33,922 nucleotides of DNA, taken from NCBI RefSeq assembly GCF_030068475.1, contig NZ_JAQOSP010000082.1:1-33922 (forward strand), written 5' to 3'. The stretch is from Roseofilum acuticapitatum BLCC-M154 (GTDB taxonomy: Bacteria > Cyanobacteriota > Cyanobacteriia > Cyanobacteriales > Desertifilaceae). The stretch's first letter is position 1. Every line of letters begins with the position of its first letter. A program made the translations under genes and the position numbers. Positions 23,121-32,124 of the stretch are shown here, piece after piece. The notes under the pieces were generated by a model, which worked only from the letters and a program-made list of their open reading frames with translations, did no database searches and had not been told where the DNA came from.

Positions 23121-25153
23121 AAACAGCTCGTTTTATTGGTATTTTTAGTCTAGCCGTGGGTTTAATTCTTACTATTCAGCCCACGGCGATCGCTCAACTG
23201 CCTTTCTTAACACAGCAACCGATTACTATCCCAGAACATAACACCCCTTGGTGGGATCTCAACAAAGCTCAACCCTGTGGACGATATTGGTGCAGTGAAG
23301 TTCATCTTTATAGCACCAAAGTTTTAACAGGAGAATTAAAACTTGCGGTTCAGTCTGATTTGGAATCTGAAAGATCAGATGAAGCCATCATCAAGGTTGA
23401 GCAAAGAGCAAAATTAGTACAATCTTCAATCAATAGAGGGATTAACGCAACTACTCAAAATTATGAATTTCCTCACAGCTCTGATGACAAAAACTGGACT
23501 TTTTGGTGGTTTTGGAATCAAAATAAACCTAAACATCCACTCACACCACGATTAGCTGTTGGGATCAACAATAATGAAACTGTAGTTTACGCACCTCCTC
23601 AGCCTCAGTTGGGAATTTTCAGATCGGCCACAGTAGTTACCATTACTGATGTTGATTCGCGAGCTAACTTTACTTCTATTGAAAAATTAGGAGAAATTTG
23701 GAGTGCTAACTTAGAATTAGCATTTAGCGAAATTTTATGGGGGAAAGAATTTGATGCCAAATATCCTTGGATTCGTTCAAAAATAGCCTTTCTGATAATG
23801 ATATTAAGCTTCACTATCTTTGTATTACTTTATAGTGCTAGAGAAAAACTAACTACATGGAGAAGAAAGCTTAAAGACCAGATCAAAACATTAATAAAAT
23901 CTCTTGAAGTTGATGCCCAGGAAAATTCTGGAGAGACCCTAGAAAAAGAAGCTGACACCAGCTCCATCCAACTTTCTGATTTACCATCAGAAAGTTCTGC
24001 TAATACAATTAATCTGAGTCACAGACCAAAGATCAATAAAAAAAAGTTAAAAAAAATACATTTAAGATTTAAATACTTTTTTAGATTAAACCCGCTTAAG
24101 GTATCCAGACAAAAGCTTTCTTCTCAAATATTTTTCATCCAGCAAACACAAAATTTAATTGAATTATTTAGAAGAATTTTTTTGATCTTGCAGCCCTCAG
24201 TCTTGTTAGTTAGTCTAGCTTTGACGTTTGGGCTATTTAGAACGACACGATTTTTAACCTTTGCCTTTATTGTTCAAGCCATTTTACTGCCGACTCTTTG
24301 GATTTCAATTACTATAATTGATAAGTTTTGCGACATTATTATTGATTCTACATTAAATAAGTGGGCTAAAGAAAAACAAGAAATAGATCCTTCGTCTAAT
24401 CGTTATACTTTGCGGGTTACAACCTATTCTCCAGCCATAAAACAGGGTAAACATGCGTTATTTAGTGCCTTGGGTATTTATATCACGATGAATTTGTTAG
24501 GCGTGAACATTAATGTTCTAGCCAGTGTCGGCGTTTTAACAGTTGTCTTGGCATTTATTTCGCGAAATTTATTAGAAGATATGCTCAATGGAATTTTAAT
24601 CCTCTGGACAGATCGCTATGCCCAGGGAGATTTTGTTGAGATTAATAATTTTTCGGGTACAGTGGAAATGATTAATCTTTATGTTACCCATCTCAGGAAT
24701 TTAGATGGTCAACTGATCATTATCCCCAATGGTCAAGTCTCCACAGTGATTAACAGTACCAAAGATTGGTCAAGAAGTAATTTAACGATTAAAATTGCTT
24801 TAGGTGCAGATTTGAAAAAGGCGATGGAAATCATTAAGCAAGTCTCTAATGAACTGGAACAGGATGAAGAATGGAAAGATAAAATCTTAGAACCGGTGAA
24901 TATTTTAGGAGTCGATGATATTTCCCATGAAGGAACCATTATTCGCTTTTTGATTAAAACTGTTCCTGGCGAACAATGGGCGGTGTCTCGGACATTTCGT
25001 TTACGGATTAAGAAGTCTTTAGATGAAGCGGGGATTGCTTTAGGTATTCCTCAGCAAATTTGGTGTACTACTCCTACCGGATCTTATATCCCTAAATCTG
25101 AGGATAGGCTTGAACCTCCTAGTTCAGTAGATAAGGATACAAAATTCGGTTAA
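23117..25153 (+). CDS. MscS-family mechanosensitive channel with large N-terminal domain
   Basis: The protein is about 678 residues: signal peptide (about 1-26, ending AIAQ), a periplasmic region with a cysteine pair (QPCGRYWCSEV), a helix at about 214-233, a basic cytoplasmic loop (about 240-330) rich in K/N codons, and two further helices. The MscS core follows, with the pore helix region LLGVNINVLASVGVLTVV and beta domain GDFVEINNFSGTVEMINLY ... LIIIPNGQV. MscS channels release solutes on hypo-osmotic shock. ATG 23117 was chosen because it overlaps the preceding TGA and begins a clean signal peptide; ATG 23096 would overlap further. The region about 23330-24150 is clearly more A/T-rich than its neighbours. 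Confidence 0.9.
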   Translation: MKTARFIGIFSLAVGLILTIQPTAIAQLPFLTQQPITIPEHNTPWWDLNKAQPCGRYWCSEVHLYSTKVLTGELKLAVQSDLESERSDEAIIKVEQRAKLVQSSINRGINATTQNYEFPHSSDDKNWTFWWFWNQNKPKHPLTPRLAVGINNNETVVYAPPQPQLGIFRSATVVTITDVDSRANFTSIEKLGEIWSANLELAFSEILWGKEFDAKYPWIRSKIAFLIMILSFTIFVLLYSAREKLTTWRRKLKDQIKTLIKSLEVDAQENSGETLEKEADTSSIQLSDLPSESSANTINLSHRPKINKKKLKKIHLRFKYFFRLNPLKVSRQKLSSQIFFIQQTQNLIELFRRIFLILQPSVLLVSLALTFGLFRTTRFLTFAFIVQAILLPTLWISITIIDKFCDIIIDSTLNKWAKEKQEIDPSSNRYTLRVTTYSPAIKQGKHALFSALGIYITMNLLGVNINVLASVGVLTVVLAFISRNLLEDMLNGILILWTDRYAQGDFVEINNFSGTVEMINLYVTHLRNLDGQLIIIPNGQVSTVINSTKDWSRSNLTIKIALGADLKKAMEIIKQVSNELEQDEEWKDKILEPVNILGVDDISHEGTIIRFLIKTVPGEQWAVSRTFRLRIKKSLDEAGIALGIPQQIWCTTPTGSYIPKSEDRLEPPSSVDKDTKFG

Positions 25154-25213
25154 AGACTAATTATACCAAGATTTTGATGGATGACCTGAACATGATATGA
25201 AAATTCCTAATCT

Positions 25214-25840
25214 TCAAAACTGATAACATTGGTCATTAATGCAGAGTTTAATGGGAACTGAATGCCCGCGATGATCGACTTTGATTTCTACGACAAAGGG
25301 TTGCCCTTCTTGTTGTTGCGCTAAGTTGATTTCATCATTGATTTTTTGACGTTGATCTTCTGGCATATAATAGGTTTCTAAGCCATAAACCAATTGGCCT
25401 TGATTGACTCGTCCCCTCAAGGCGATTTGATTGGAGGGTAAGTTTTCGGGTAAACTGGCACTGACTGAAATGGCTTTCCAAGGTGCGGGTAATTCTCCCT
25501 GGTGTTCTGTTTGTGGTTGTTCTAAAATGAGATAAAATTCGCGACTGAGTTGGTTGGGTGTGGTGGATAACTGATTCCATCCGGGAAGATTTTGCAGGGT
25601 TTCCCAGCGAGAAATATCATAACTTAGGGTTTGGGAATAGCCCCGTAGCCAATCGTAGGGATCGACGGGTTGGGTTTGCAAAATGACGGTTTTTCCAGTA
25701 ACTCTGGTGTAAAAGGCTTGACCGGGAATGGCTAGGACTAAACCCACCTGAAGGGCTAAGGGAAGAATGAAACGCCACCAGGGAATTTGAGGGCGTTTTA
25801 GGGAGGTTTGCAGAGAGTCAGAAACGGTAGAGGGAGACAT
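25214..25840 (-). CDS. GDYXXLXY-family membrane-anchored protein
   Basis: This 208-residue protein has one N-terminal helix (about 24-43, RFILPLALQVGLVLAIPG) and an exported domain containing the family signature in the variant form LRGYSQTLSYDI. The family is of unknown function and usually sits beside DUF2157 and similar membrane proteins, as here: the DUF2157 gene ends 20 bases upstream on the same strand. Two cysteines near the end (KLCINDQCYQF) could form a disulfide. ATG 25840 is in a normal position for the membrane segment. It converges with the MscS-type gene across a 60-base gap. Confidence 0.8.
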   Translation of the reverse strand: MSPSTVSDSLQTSLKRPQIPWWRFILPLALQVGLVLAIPGQAFYTRVTGKTVILQTQPVDPYDWLRGYSQTLSYDISRWETLQNLPGWNQLSTTPNQLSREFYLILEQPQTEHQGELPAPWKAISVSASLPENLPSNQIALRGRVNQGQLVYGLETYYMPEDQRQKINDEINLAQQQEGQPFVVEIKVDHRGHSVPIKLCINDQCYQF

Positions 25841-25860
25841 GAAATGAGTAATGAGGGATG

Positions 25861-27234
25861 TTAAGTTTTTTGGTGCTGTTTCTCAAACCAGAATCCGGCT
25901 GCCATTACGCCTAATCCGCAGAGGATAAAGACGATTGATTTTAAGAGTAGTCCTGTATCGTACTCTAACATGCGGCTGATAATTTGCCCGGTCAGGAATA
26001 CTAATCCACTCCAAAATCCTAATCTTGTTCCCCATTTCAATCCTCGACGAATGAAGGTGATGGCGAGTAGAAAGATTTGGATATTGATTGTTAGGGGAGC
26101 AAAAATGGGTAAGGGATAGATGAGGCTGTGCCAGAGGAAGAGAGCGCTGGTTATGGCTAAAAGGTTTATGATAAGAAGGCTAGAGCTGTCTAAACGCCAT
26201 TGGTTTGGCGATCGCCGAGATTTGGCTAGTTGAAACCATTGCCATAGGCTCAAGCCCACTAGGGCTAAAATATCGAGGCTTAAGCCCCATCCCCCTAGGG
26301 TGTTGTCAATGTTGCCCCAATTTCCCCAATCATTCCACCATCCATGGAAGGAAAATAGGTATAACTGGAGGGCAATGAGGAGTAGGGCGAGTCTGCGAGC
26401 AATGGGTTGAAAGGGGCGATGATCGAAGTTGCCAAAGGCGATCGCGCGATCGTCATAACTCCACAGAAATGCAGGTGGCAAAGTTAACCCTAATACGACT
26501 TTAACGACAACAGGAACAGTCCACACGCCAATTGCCGCCAACTGTATCCAAACCGTGGGGATAAACCCAACCATCATTAAGGCAAAAATGACCCGTGAAT
26601 TCCACCAACGGGCTAAAATGATTCCGACTACTCCTGTGCTTAAGGGAGCGTGTTGCAAAATTCCGGCAATGCCGGGTAAGCCTCCTGGGGCTAACCAATC
26701 ATCTAGGCTAAATCCATAAGCCAGAGCCATTAACACTAGGGAAACGAAGCCTAAAAGGGTTGTTCGCAAACTAATGGCTAAACCGGTTACGCCTAATCCC
26801 CAAATCAGATAGAGTTGATAAATGGGCCCATCTAGATGAAACATTTGGGACATTAATCCCAAGTTCGCGCCTAGGAGTAGGGTTCCTAAGAGCAATAATC
26901 CTTGACCAAATCGATGTTGCCAGCGATCGCTAGGAAAGCGCCATAAGTAAAACCCCAGAGTATGGGATGTGATTAAACTGGACAATAATAGGATGATTTT
27001 GAGCGATCGCGGCCAGCCTTGCCAATTCGCTGCTACAAATGTGATCGCCCCCAAGCCCAATAATACTGCCCCCAAACCCACCAACACGGCGATAAACCGG
27101 TTACTCGCAGCTTCTTCTAGGCGATCGAATTGATAGCGATCGGATAACTGGGTATAAACTTCATCAGAAATCAACCCTTCCGATTTCCAAATCCCAGCCT
27201 CTTCACGCAGTTGGCGACGAAATTTCTCCGACAT
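25861..27234 (-). CDS. DUF2157 multi-pass membrane protein
   Basis: The protein is about 457 residues. The N-terminal cytoplasmic part (FRRQLREEAGIWKSEGLISD, then QLSDRY) is the DUF2157 domain, followed by about twelve membrane helices beginning FIAVLVGLGAVLLGLGAITF. The function is unknown. ATG 27234 gives MSEKFRRQL, the usual family beginning; the frame is open to 27288, which would overlap the upstream coiled-coil gene by 23 bases. Partner gene GDYXXLXY follows after 20 bases, so the two are almost surely one transcript and may form one envelope complex (inference). Confidence 0.82.
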   Translation of the reverse strand: MSEKFRRQLREEAGIWKSEGLISDEVYTQLSDRYQFDRLEEAASNRFIAVLVGLGAVLLGLGAITFVAANWQGWPRSLKIILLLSSLITSHTLGFYLWRFPSDRWQHRFGQGLLLLGTLLLGANLGLMSQMFHLDGPIYQLYLIWGLGVTGLAISLRTTLLGFVSLVLMALAYGFSLDDWLAPGGLPGIAGILQHAPLSTGVVGIILARWWNSRVIFALMMVGFIPTVWIQLAAIGVWTVPVVVKVVLGLTLPPAFLWSYDDRAIAFGNFDHRPFQPIARRLALLLIALQLYLFSFHGWWNDWGNWGNIDNTLGGWGLSLDILALVGLSLWQWFQLAKSRRSPNQWRLDSSSLLIINLLAITSALFLWHSLIYPLPIFAPLTINIQIFLLAITFIRRGLKWGTRLGFWSGLVFLTGQIISRMLEYDTGLLLKSIVFILCGLGVMAAGFWFEKQHQKT

Positions 27235-27265
27235 AAAATTACTTGATACTCTCAATGGAGTGAAT

Positions 27266-27910
27266 TCACTGGAGTTGCTCGCGACCATTACGAACCACTC
27301 GCAACATCTCCCCTAAACGCCCTTCCAGATCCTGCAAAACCCGATCCGCATAATCATCGGCTCCTTTTTGAATTATTTCACACTCTTCCAGGATTTTCTG
27401 GCGCTGAAGTTCTAAATCTTGTGTAGACTCTTTTTCTAGTTCCTGCAATTCAGAGAGTAAATTTTCCTTCGTCTTTTGGCACTCCTGTAGCGTTTGTTGC
27501 CAAATCACTTGCGCTTCCTGTTCCGCTTGCTGGACTAAACTCATTTCGTCTAAAATTTCACTAGCCTGTTGTTCCGCCGCACTAATGAGATCCTGGGCAT
27601 ACCGTTTCGCTTTCAGCATGATTTCATCCCGGTTACTCACCAAAGTCACCGCTTGCTCAAAAACCTTCGGTAAATGAAACTGAATTAACTCAATTTGATC
27701 TAATAACTGGTCTTCATCCACAAAGGTATACTTCGTCCAAGGAATCTGGGTACTCATCAAAATCATTTCCTTGAGGCGCTCTAATTCCTCTTGAATATCC
27801 ACTTCTGGTTTAGCATTGAGTCCATGGGTTCCGTTGATAGAAGGTTCATCCTGGGGTTGGGGGATGCTTTCACGTTCTGAGTTTATGGGGGAGGGGTCTT
27901 GTTGTAGCAT
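27266..27910 (-). CDS. Coiled-coil protein, DivIVA/Cdv3- or F0-b-like, of coaD operon
   Basis: The 214-residue protein is dominated by a long coiled coil (about 85-205: [20 protein letters not shown] through [20 protein letters not shown]). It is preceded by a disordered acidic/proline-containing N-terminus (about 1-40) and a short globular part ([20 protein letters not shown]). It has no membrane helix. The layout resembles cyanobacterial DivIVA-like proteins and stalk-type coiled coils, often annotated as ATP-synthase-b-like; a division or scaffold role is possible but unproven. The start overlaps coaD by 28 bases, so translation is coupled to it. The pairing of this protein type with coaD seems familiar from other cyanobacteria. 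Confidence 0.65.
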   Translation of the reverse strand: MLQQDPSPINSERESIPQPQDEPSINGTHGLNAKPEVDIQEELERLKEMILMSTQIPWTKYTFVDEDQLLDQIELIQFHLPKVFEQAVTLVSNRDEIMLKAKRYAQDLISAAEQQASEILDEMSLVQQAEQEAQVIWQQTLQECQKTKENLLSELQELEKESTQDLELQRQKILEECEIIQKGADDYADRVLQDLEGRLGEMLRVVRNGREQLQ

Positions 27911-28383
27911 TGATAGATATCTAGGGCAACGTGATGGGGAACTAGGTGATCGACGGAAGCGCCAAATTTGGCGATTTCTTTAACCAGACTACTACTCAGA
28001 AAGCCATATTCGGTAGACGTTGCCAAAAATACTGTTTCGATTTCGTCTAGGAGGGTTTTGTTGGTGTGGGCCATTTGCAGTTCTTTTTCAAAATCTGATA
28101 CTACTCTTAGACCCCTCAACAAGACTTGAGCGTGTTGCATTTTAGCATAGTCTACGGTCAGACCATCAAAACTGTCAACTTTGATATTCGTTAAATGTTC
28201 AGTAGCTTTTTGGATCTGACTGATACGCTTAGGAACTGAAAATAGGGGATTTTTATTGGGGTTAACCATGATCACCACAATGACCTGGTGGAATAAGCGA
28301 CAACCTCGTTCAATAATATCGAGGTGGCCCAAGGTTATGGGATCGAAGCTTCCTGGGTAAATGGCAGTTAAGGGTAAAGCCAT
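27883..28383 (-). CDS. coaD: Phosphopantetheine adenylyltransferase CoaD
   Basis: This enzyme catalyses the penultimate step of coenzyme A synthesis, joining 4'-phosphopantetheine and ATP to dephospho-CoA. The 166-residue protein shows the nucleotidyltransferase motif [14 protein letters not shown] (T/HxGH, about 11-24), [10 protein letters not shown], the conserved [21 protein letters not shown] region and a C-terminal [16 protein letters not shown] (the ISSTxVR counterpart). ATG 28383 gives the standard [14 protein letters not shown] start. It is first in a minus-strand run with the coiled-coil gene (28-base overlap), DUF2157 and GDYXXLXY. It is divergent from the pentapeptide gene across 122 bases. 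Confidence 0.96.
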   Translation of the reverse strand: MALPLTAIYPGSFDPITLGHLDIIERGCRLFHQVIVVIMVNPNKNPLFSVPKRISQIQKATEHLTNIKVDSFDGLTVDYAKMQHAQVLLRGLRVVSDFEKELQMAHTNKTLLDEIETVFLATSTEYGFLSSSLVKEIAKFGASVDHLVPHHVALDIYQCYNKTPPP

Positions 28384-28505
28384 AAATGGGCGATCGCATC
28401 AATGAAGGACATCAGGATTATAAAAGATATAAGGCTTCGCGCTATGGGTGGGATCGATAGAACTAGACAGCAGAAAAATGAATATTCAGCATAGGGATTA
28501 TAGAC

Positions 28506-29477
28506 ATGATCGACAGTGAGGAGTTACTCAACCGCTATAGAGCAGGAGAACGCAATTTTCGGGATCGGGTGATTCAAGGAGGGAATTTTGTGGGCACGGA
28601 TTTATCTGGCATTAATTTAAGTGGGTCTTGTTTACGGGGGGTGTCTTTTGCCAGAGCCAACCTGAGTCGAGCTATTTTAAACGCTGTGGATCTTCGGGAT
28701 GCTTTTCTGTATGGCACAGATTTAACCTTTGCTAAGTTGCATCAATCTAATTTGGAAAATTCCGATCTAACCAAGGCGAATTTAAAGAGTGCGGATTTGA
28801 CGGGGGTGAATTTGTCTGGGGCCAAATTAAGTGGGGCAGTATTGCGTTGGGTGAAGTTATATCGAGCGGATTTAAGGGGGGTGAATTTGTGTGGGGCGAA
28901 TTTGTGTGGGATTAATTTGCGATCGGCCAATTTGACAGGAGCTAATCTCAATTGGAGTAATTTGTCTGGCGCTCGCTTAAGTGGAGCCATATTAAAGGAT
29001 GCCCAATTGAATGGGACGATCTTGAGTTATGCTTTTCTGAATGGGGTGCATCTGGAAGGGATGAATTTGGATGGCATTGATTTGATGGGCAGTAAGTTAA
29101 GTGGCGCTTATTTAAGTCAGGCGAGTTTGGTGGGGGCGAATTTGAAGGATGCCCAGTTGCGATCGGCGATTCTTGATGGTGCTAATTTAAAATCGGCTCA
29201 GTTGATGAGAGCTTCTCTGAGTCGAGTGAGTTTGAAGGGAGCTAATTTAGAGCAGGCTAACTTGAGTCAGGCTAACTTGAGTCAGGCTAATTTAAGTGAG
29301 GCTAATTTAAAACGAGGGCTTTTATTTGAAGCTAATCTTCAGGATGCGGATTTACAAAATGCAGTTTTATGGGGGACAAATCTAAAGAGGGCTAACTTAA
29401 AAGGAGCTAATTTTGTGGGTGCAATTTTAGATAGTACAATTATTGATTGGCCTCAACCGGATGCCATTTGGAGTTAG
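28506..29477 (+). CDS. Pentapeptide-repeat protein
   Basis: This 323-residue protein is made almost wholly of A(D/N)LxX pentapeptides from about residue 28 to 310 (for example GADLSGINLSG-like and QANLSQANLSQANLS units), predicting a long right-handed quadrilateral beta-helix. It has a short N-terminal cap (MIDSEELLNRYRAGERNFRD) and no signal peptide. Functions in this superfamily range from DNA mimicry to heterocyst regulation, and the repeat alone does not say which. At DNA level two identical 15-base units at 29253-29282 are followed by diverged ones, showing recent repeat expansion. It converges with the FutC-like ABC ATPase gene, with 30 bases between stops and no visible terminator. Confidence 0.92.
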   Translation: MIDSEELLNRYRAGERNFRDRVIQGGNFVGTDLSGINLSGSCLRGVSFARANLSRAILNAVDLRDAFLYGTDLTFAKLHQSNLENSDLTKANLKSADLTGVNLSGAKLSGAVLRWVKLYRADLRGVNLCGANLCGINLRSANLTGANLNWSNLSGARLSGAILKDAQLNGTILSYAFLNGVHLEGMNLDGIDLMGSKLSGAYLSQASLVGANLKDAQLRSAILDGANLKSAQLMRASLSRVSLKGANLEQANLSQANLSQANLSEANLKRGLLFEANLQDADLQNAVLWGTNLKRANLKGANFVGAILDSTIIDWPQPDAIWS

Positions 29478-29507
29478 TCCCTAAGCATGAGTGCTATTGA
29501 TTGCTGA

Positions 29508-30560
29508 TTATCTTGGGAAGATTTGCCAGGTTTTAGTCATGACTTGCAAGTTGACTTTTGCACCGATGGGTAGGGGGTGAAGGGTGTTGCTTCTGGCTTT
29601 GAGTTCGAGTCCAGAGAGGGTGTGTAAGGTATAACGATGTTCGCGACCGAGAAATTGGCGATCGCCAATTTTCGCGATTCCATTTTCATCCGGTTTAAGC
29701 TGAAGGTCTTCCTCACGAATCATTAAATCTCCTTGCTCTAAGGAGTCTGAATCAGGTACAAAAAATGACCCGATTTCCGTATCCCATTGGGAACCATTCC
29801 GACGAGCCGGGATAAAATTGGCTTGGGTGACAAATTCAGCCACAAACCGAGTTTGGGGGTTACGGTAAATCAACTCTGGAGGGCCAATTTGTTCAAGTTG
29901 TCCGTTTTGCATCACTCCTACCCAATCACAGATAGACAGAGCTTCTTCTTGGTCATGGGTAACAAAAATAGCTGATATGCCACTGGCTTTGAGGATGCGG
30001 CGGATTTCCGATCGCAGACGCACCCGTACTTGAATGTCGAGGTTGCTCAAGGGTTCATCAAGGAGGATCAGCGTCGGTTCTGGTGCTAAAGCGCGAGCTA
30101 GGGCTACTCGTTGTTGTTGTCCTCCAGAGAGTTGGTGAGGGTAGCGGTTTTGTAGTCCTTCTAAACTAACGAGGGCGATCGCCTCCTGGAGTCGTTTTTC
30201 CACACTCCCTTTGTTGAATCGGTGACGATGCTTTAAACCAAAAGTAATATTTTCTGCCACCGTTAAATGGGGAAATAGGGCATAATCCTGAAACACAATG
30301 CCCACATCTCGCTTCTCTGGAGGAACGGAAAGCTTAGGGGTTGCCACCTCTTGTCCGAGTAACTCAATTTTGCCCCCAACCGGTTGCTCAAATCCAGCGA
30401 TCAACCTCAGTAAGGTCGTTTTACCACACCCTGAAGGCCCCACCAATCCTAAAATATCTCCTTGCTTTAAGGTGAAACTCACCTGATTAACGACAGGTAC
30501 TCGCTTGGGATCAAATTGCTTGCTCACCTCTTCTAGGTTTAACACCACCAACTGTGACAT
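29508..30560 (-). CDS. futC: ABC transporter ATP-binding protein, iron(III)-type (FutC/FbpC-like)
   Basis: This 350-residue ATPase energises a binding-protein-dependent importer. It has Walker [10 protein letters not shown] (about 40-48), the Q-loop [12 protein letters not shown], signature [15 protein letters not shown], Walker [13 protein letters not shown], the H-loop THDQEEAL, and a C-terminal TOBE-like domain (about 240-350; [12 protein letters not shown]). Overall it is most like the ferric iron ATPases FutC/FbpC, but CysA/PotA-type relatives are similar. No permease or binding protein is adjacent, as is also the case for dispersed fut genes in other cyanobacteria. A Fur-box-like site lies about 205 bases upstream, which supports iron. 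AAGGA precedes the ATG at 30560. Confidence 0.75.
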   Translation of the reverse strand: MSQLVVLNLEEVSKQFDPKRVPVVNQVSFTLKQGDILGLVGPSGCGKTTLLRLIAGFEQPVGGKIELLGQEVATPKLSVPPEKRDVGIVFQDYALFPHLTVAENITFGLKHRHRFNKGSVEKRLQEAIALVSLEGLQNRYPHQLSGGQQQRVALARALAPEPTLILLDEPLSNLDIQVRVRLRSEIRRILKASGISAIFVTHDQEEALSICDWVGVMQNGQLEQIGPPELIYRNPQTRFVAEFVTQANFIPARRNGSQWDTEIGSFFVPDSDSLEQGDLMIREEDLQLKPDENGIAKIGDRQFLGREHRYTLHTLSGLELKARSNTLHPLPIGAKVNLQVMTKTWQIFPR

Positions 30561-30764
30561 GGTTTGTCCTTCAACCGTTCAATCGATTAAAACTGCTATT
30601 ACAGTAGCATAGTTTTTAGGTATCTTTTGAGAAGAGTTCTTAATCAGCTAGAGCCAGACCGATCGAGACCTTCACGGAAAGGAACAGATGACAGAGAAGA
30701 AGATACCTCACTCTTCTCTGTCGCATCTTTACTCGGAGAACACCAAGAGTTAATCTAACTTTAT

Positions 30765-30779
30765 TGAAAATAATTGTCA
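30765..30779. promoter_or_regulatory. Fur-box-like site upstream of the FutC-like gene
   Basis: TGAAAATAATTGTCA fits the 7-1-7 Fur model TGATAATnATTATCA with two mismatches, one in each arm. It lies between the sigC terminator and the ABC ATPase gene, about 205 bases before the start codon, so the promoter would have to be far upstream with a long leader. Binding is not shown. Confidence 0.4.
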
Positions 30780-30792
30780 ATACTTTCTCAAA

Positions 30793-30821
30793 GAAAAAGC
30801 CGGAAAACCCATTTCCCGGCT
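30793..30821 (-). terminator. Terminator of sigC
   Basis: A hairpin with six-pair arms AGCCGG and CCGGCT plus an inner AAA/TTT pairing (30798-30821) is followed on the minus strand by TTTTTC. It starts 38 bases after the sigC stop codon. Confidence 0.7.
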
Positions 30822-30858
30822 AGTTCAAGATCCATTTACTATTGACGACAGGGAGAGA

Positions 30859-32124
30859 TTAACTAAGGGATTCGAGATAATCCCGAACTCGGTTACGGCG
30901 TTTGGGTTGGCGTAGCTTTTGTAAGGCTTTAGCTTCAATTTGCCGCACGCGCTCGCGAGAAAGTTCTAAAGCCCGGCCAATTTCGGCCAGGGAATAGGGA
31001 TGACCATCACCGAGGCCAAAGCGCATTTGAATCACATCCCGTTCCCGACTGGTTAAGTCAGCCATCAGATGGCGCAGGTCTTGTTGCAAGGATTCCCGCA
31101 TTAAGGATTCTTCGGGGGAAATGCTGTCAGTTTCCAGCAGTTCGCCCAGTTCCGTATCTTTATCTTTACCCACCTTGGTTTCCAGGGATACCGAGCGAGG
31201 AACCCGCAACAGCACTTCTCGAATTTGGGCGGGGGTCATATCCAGCTCTACCCCCAAATCTTCAATCGTGGGGGTGCGTCCCTTATCTTGGGCCAGTTTA
31301 CGTTGGGCTTTTTTGATCTTGTTCAGTTTTTCTGTAATGTGAACGGGTAGGCGGATGGTTCGGCTTTGAGTGGCGATCGCCCGCGTAATCCCTTGGCGAA
31401 TCCACCAGTAGGCATAGGTACTAAAGCGATAACCCTTAGTGGGGTCAAACTTTTCTACCGCTCGCTCTAGCCCCAAAGTTCCTTCTTGAACCAAATCCAG
31501 CAACTCTAAGCCCCGATTTTGGTATTTTTTAGCCACTGAGACCACCAAGCGCAAGTTGGCTTTAATCATGTGGTCTTTCGACTTAATCCCGGCTGATTGA
31601 ATTGCGTCTAACTCAGGAACTGTCAGTCCGGCTAACTGTGCCCAATGAGCTTTACCTTCAACTAAAGCCAATTTGAGAGCCGCTACATCTGTTTGGGCCA
31701 CTTCCGCCCAGCGTTCCCAACTGGGTCGATGGCCAAGCTGGGCCGTTAGGCGATCGCGAATTTCCATTAACCGCACGTACTCTCGAATGGGCCCCGTTTC
31801 TGATTCTGCCGCCTTATTTCGCAATTCGATCAGTTGAATATGGCGCTGGACTTTTTGAGCTTCTGCCACTTCCTCATCGCGACCGAGCAAGTGGACTCTG
31901 CCAATTTCTTGGAGATACAACCGGACTAAATCCGTCGTCCGACGGTTGACTGAGGTGGACGGATTACGGGACTCCGTAGACTCCACTTCTAATTCAGCCA
32001 CCATCTCTGGAGAGGTAAAGTCCTCTTGGGAAGGGAAGTCTGAGGATTGTTCTAGCTCATCGGTAGGGGATGATGATTCATCATATTCAGGGTTTGGGCC
32101 AAAAGCAGTTACTGGCGTAGTCAT
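30859..32124 (-). CDS. sigC: RNA polymerase group 2 sigma factor, SigC type
   Basis: This 421-residue sigma-70 family protein has region 1.2 (TTDLVRLYLQEIGRVHLLGRDEE), the family-specific stretch about 115-185 (IREYVRLMEIRDRLTAQLGH), and region 2 (NLRLVVSVAKKYQNRGLELL, then YRFSTYAYWWIRQGITRAIA). These are followed by region 3 and region 4.2 with the DNA-binding helix-turn-helix SLAEIGRALELSRERVRQIE. The TTDLVRLYLQEIGRV form and the inserted segment match cyanobacterial SigC rather than the principal SigA, which has DSIRVYLQEIGRIRLL. Group 2 factors are non-essential and act in stress, carbon/nitrogen balance and stationary growth. ATG 32124 has only a weak ribosome site. A long untranslated gap precedes it. 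Confidence 0.85.
   Translation of the reverse strand: MTTPVTAFGPNPEYDESSSPTDELEQSSDFPSQEDFTSPEMVAELEVESTESRNPSTSVNRRTTDLVRLYLQEIGRVHLLGRDEEVAEAQKVQRHIQLIELRNKAAESETGPIREYVRLMEIRDRLTAQLGHRPSWERWAEVAQTDVAALKLALVEGKAHWAQLAGLTVPELDAIQSAGIKSKDHMIKANLRLVVSVAKKYQNRGLELLDLVQEGTLGLERAVEKFDPTKGYRFSTYAYWWIRQGITRAIATQSRTIRLPVHITEKLNKIKKAQRKLAQDKGRTPTIEDLGVELDMTPAQIREVLLRVPRSVSLETKVGKDKDTELGELLETDSISPEESLMRESLQQDLRHLMADLTSRERDVIQMRFGLGDGHPYSLAEIGRALELSRERVRQIEAKALQKLRQPKRRNRVRDYLESLS

Larger units (their letters stand above)
30561..30858. other. 298-bp gap between sigC and the FutC-like gene
   Basis: Both flanking genes are on the minus strand. The gap contains the sigC terminator (30793-30821), a Fur-box-like site (30765-30779) and a leader of about 200 bases before the ABC ATPase gene. 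No coding frame is convincing. Confidence 0.5.

Noticed and set aside
28742-28990. Minus-strand frame inside the pentapeptide gene (82 codons)
   Set aside because: A mirror of the periodic pentapeptide codons; repetitive translation with no independent signals.
30859-32124. Principal sigma factor RpoD/SigA
   Set aside because: Region 1.2 reads TTDLVRLYLQEIGRV and an extra segment precedes region 2, which fits SigC-type group 2 factors better.
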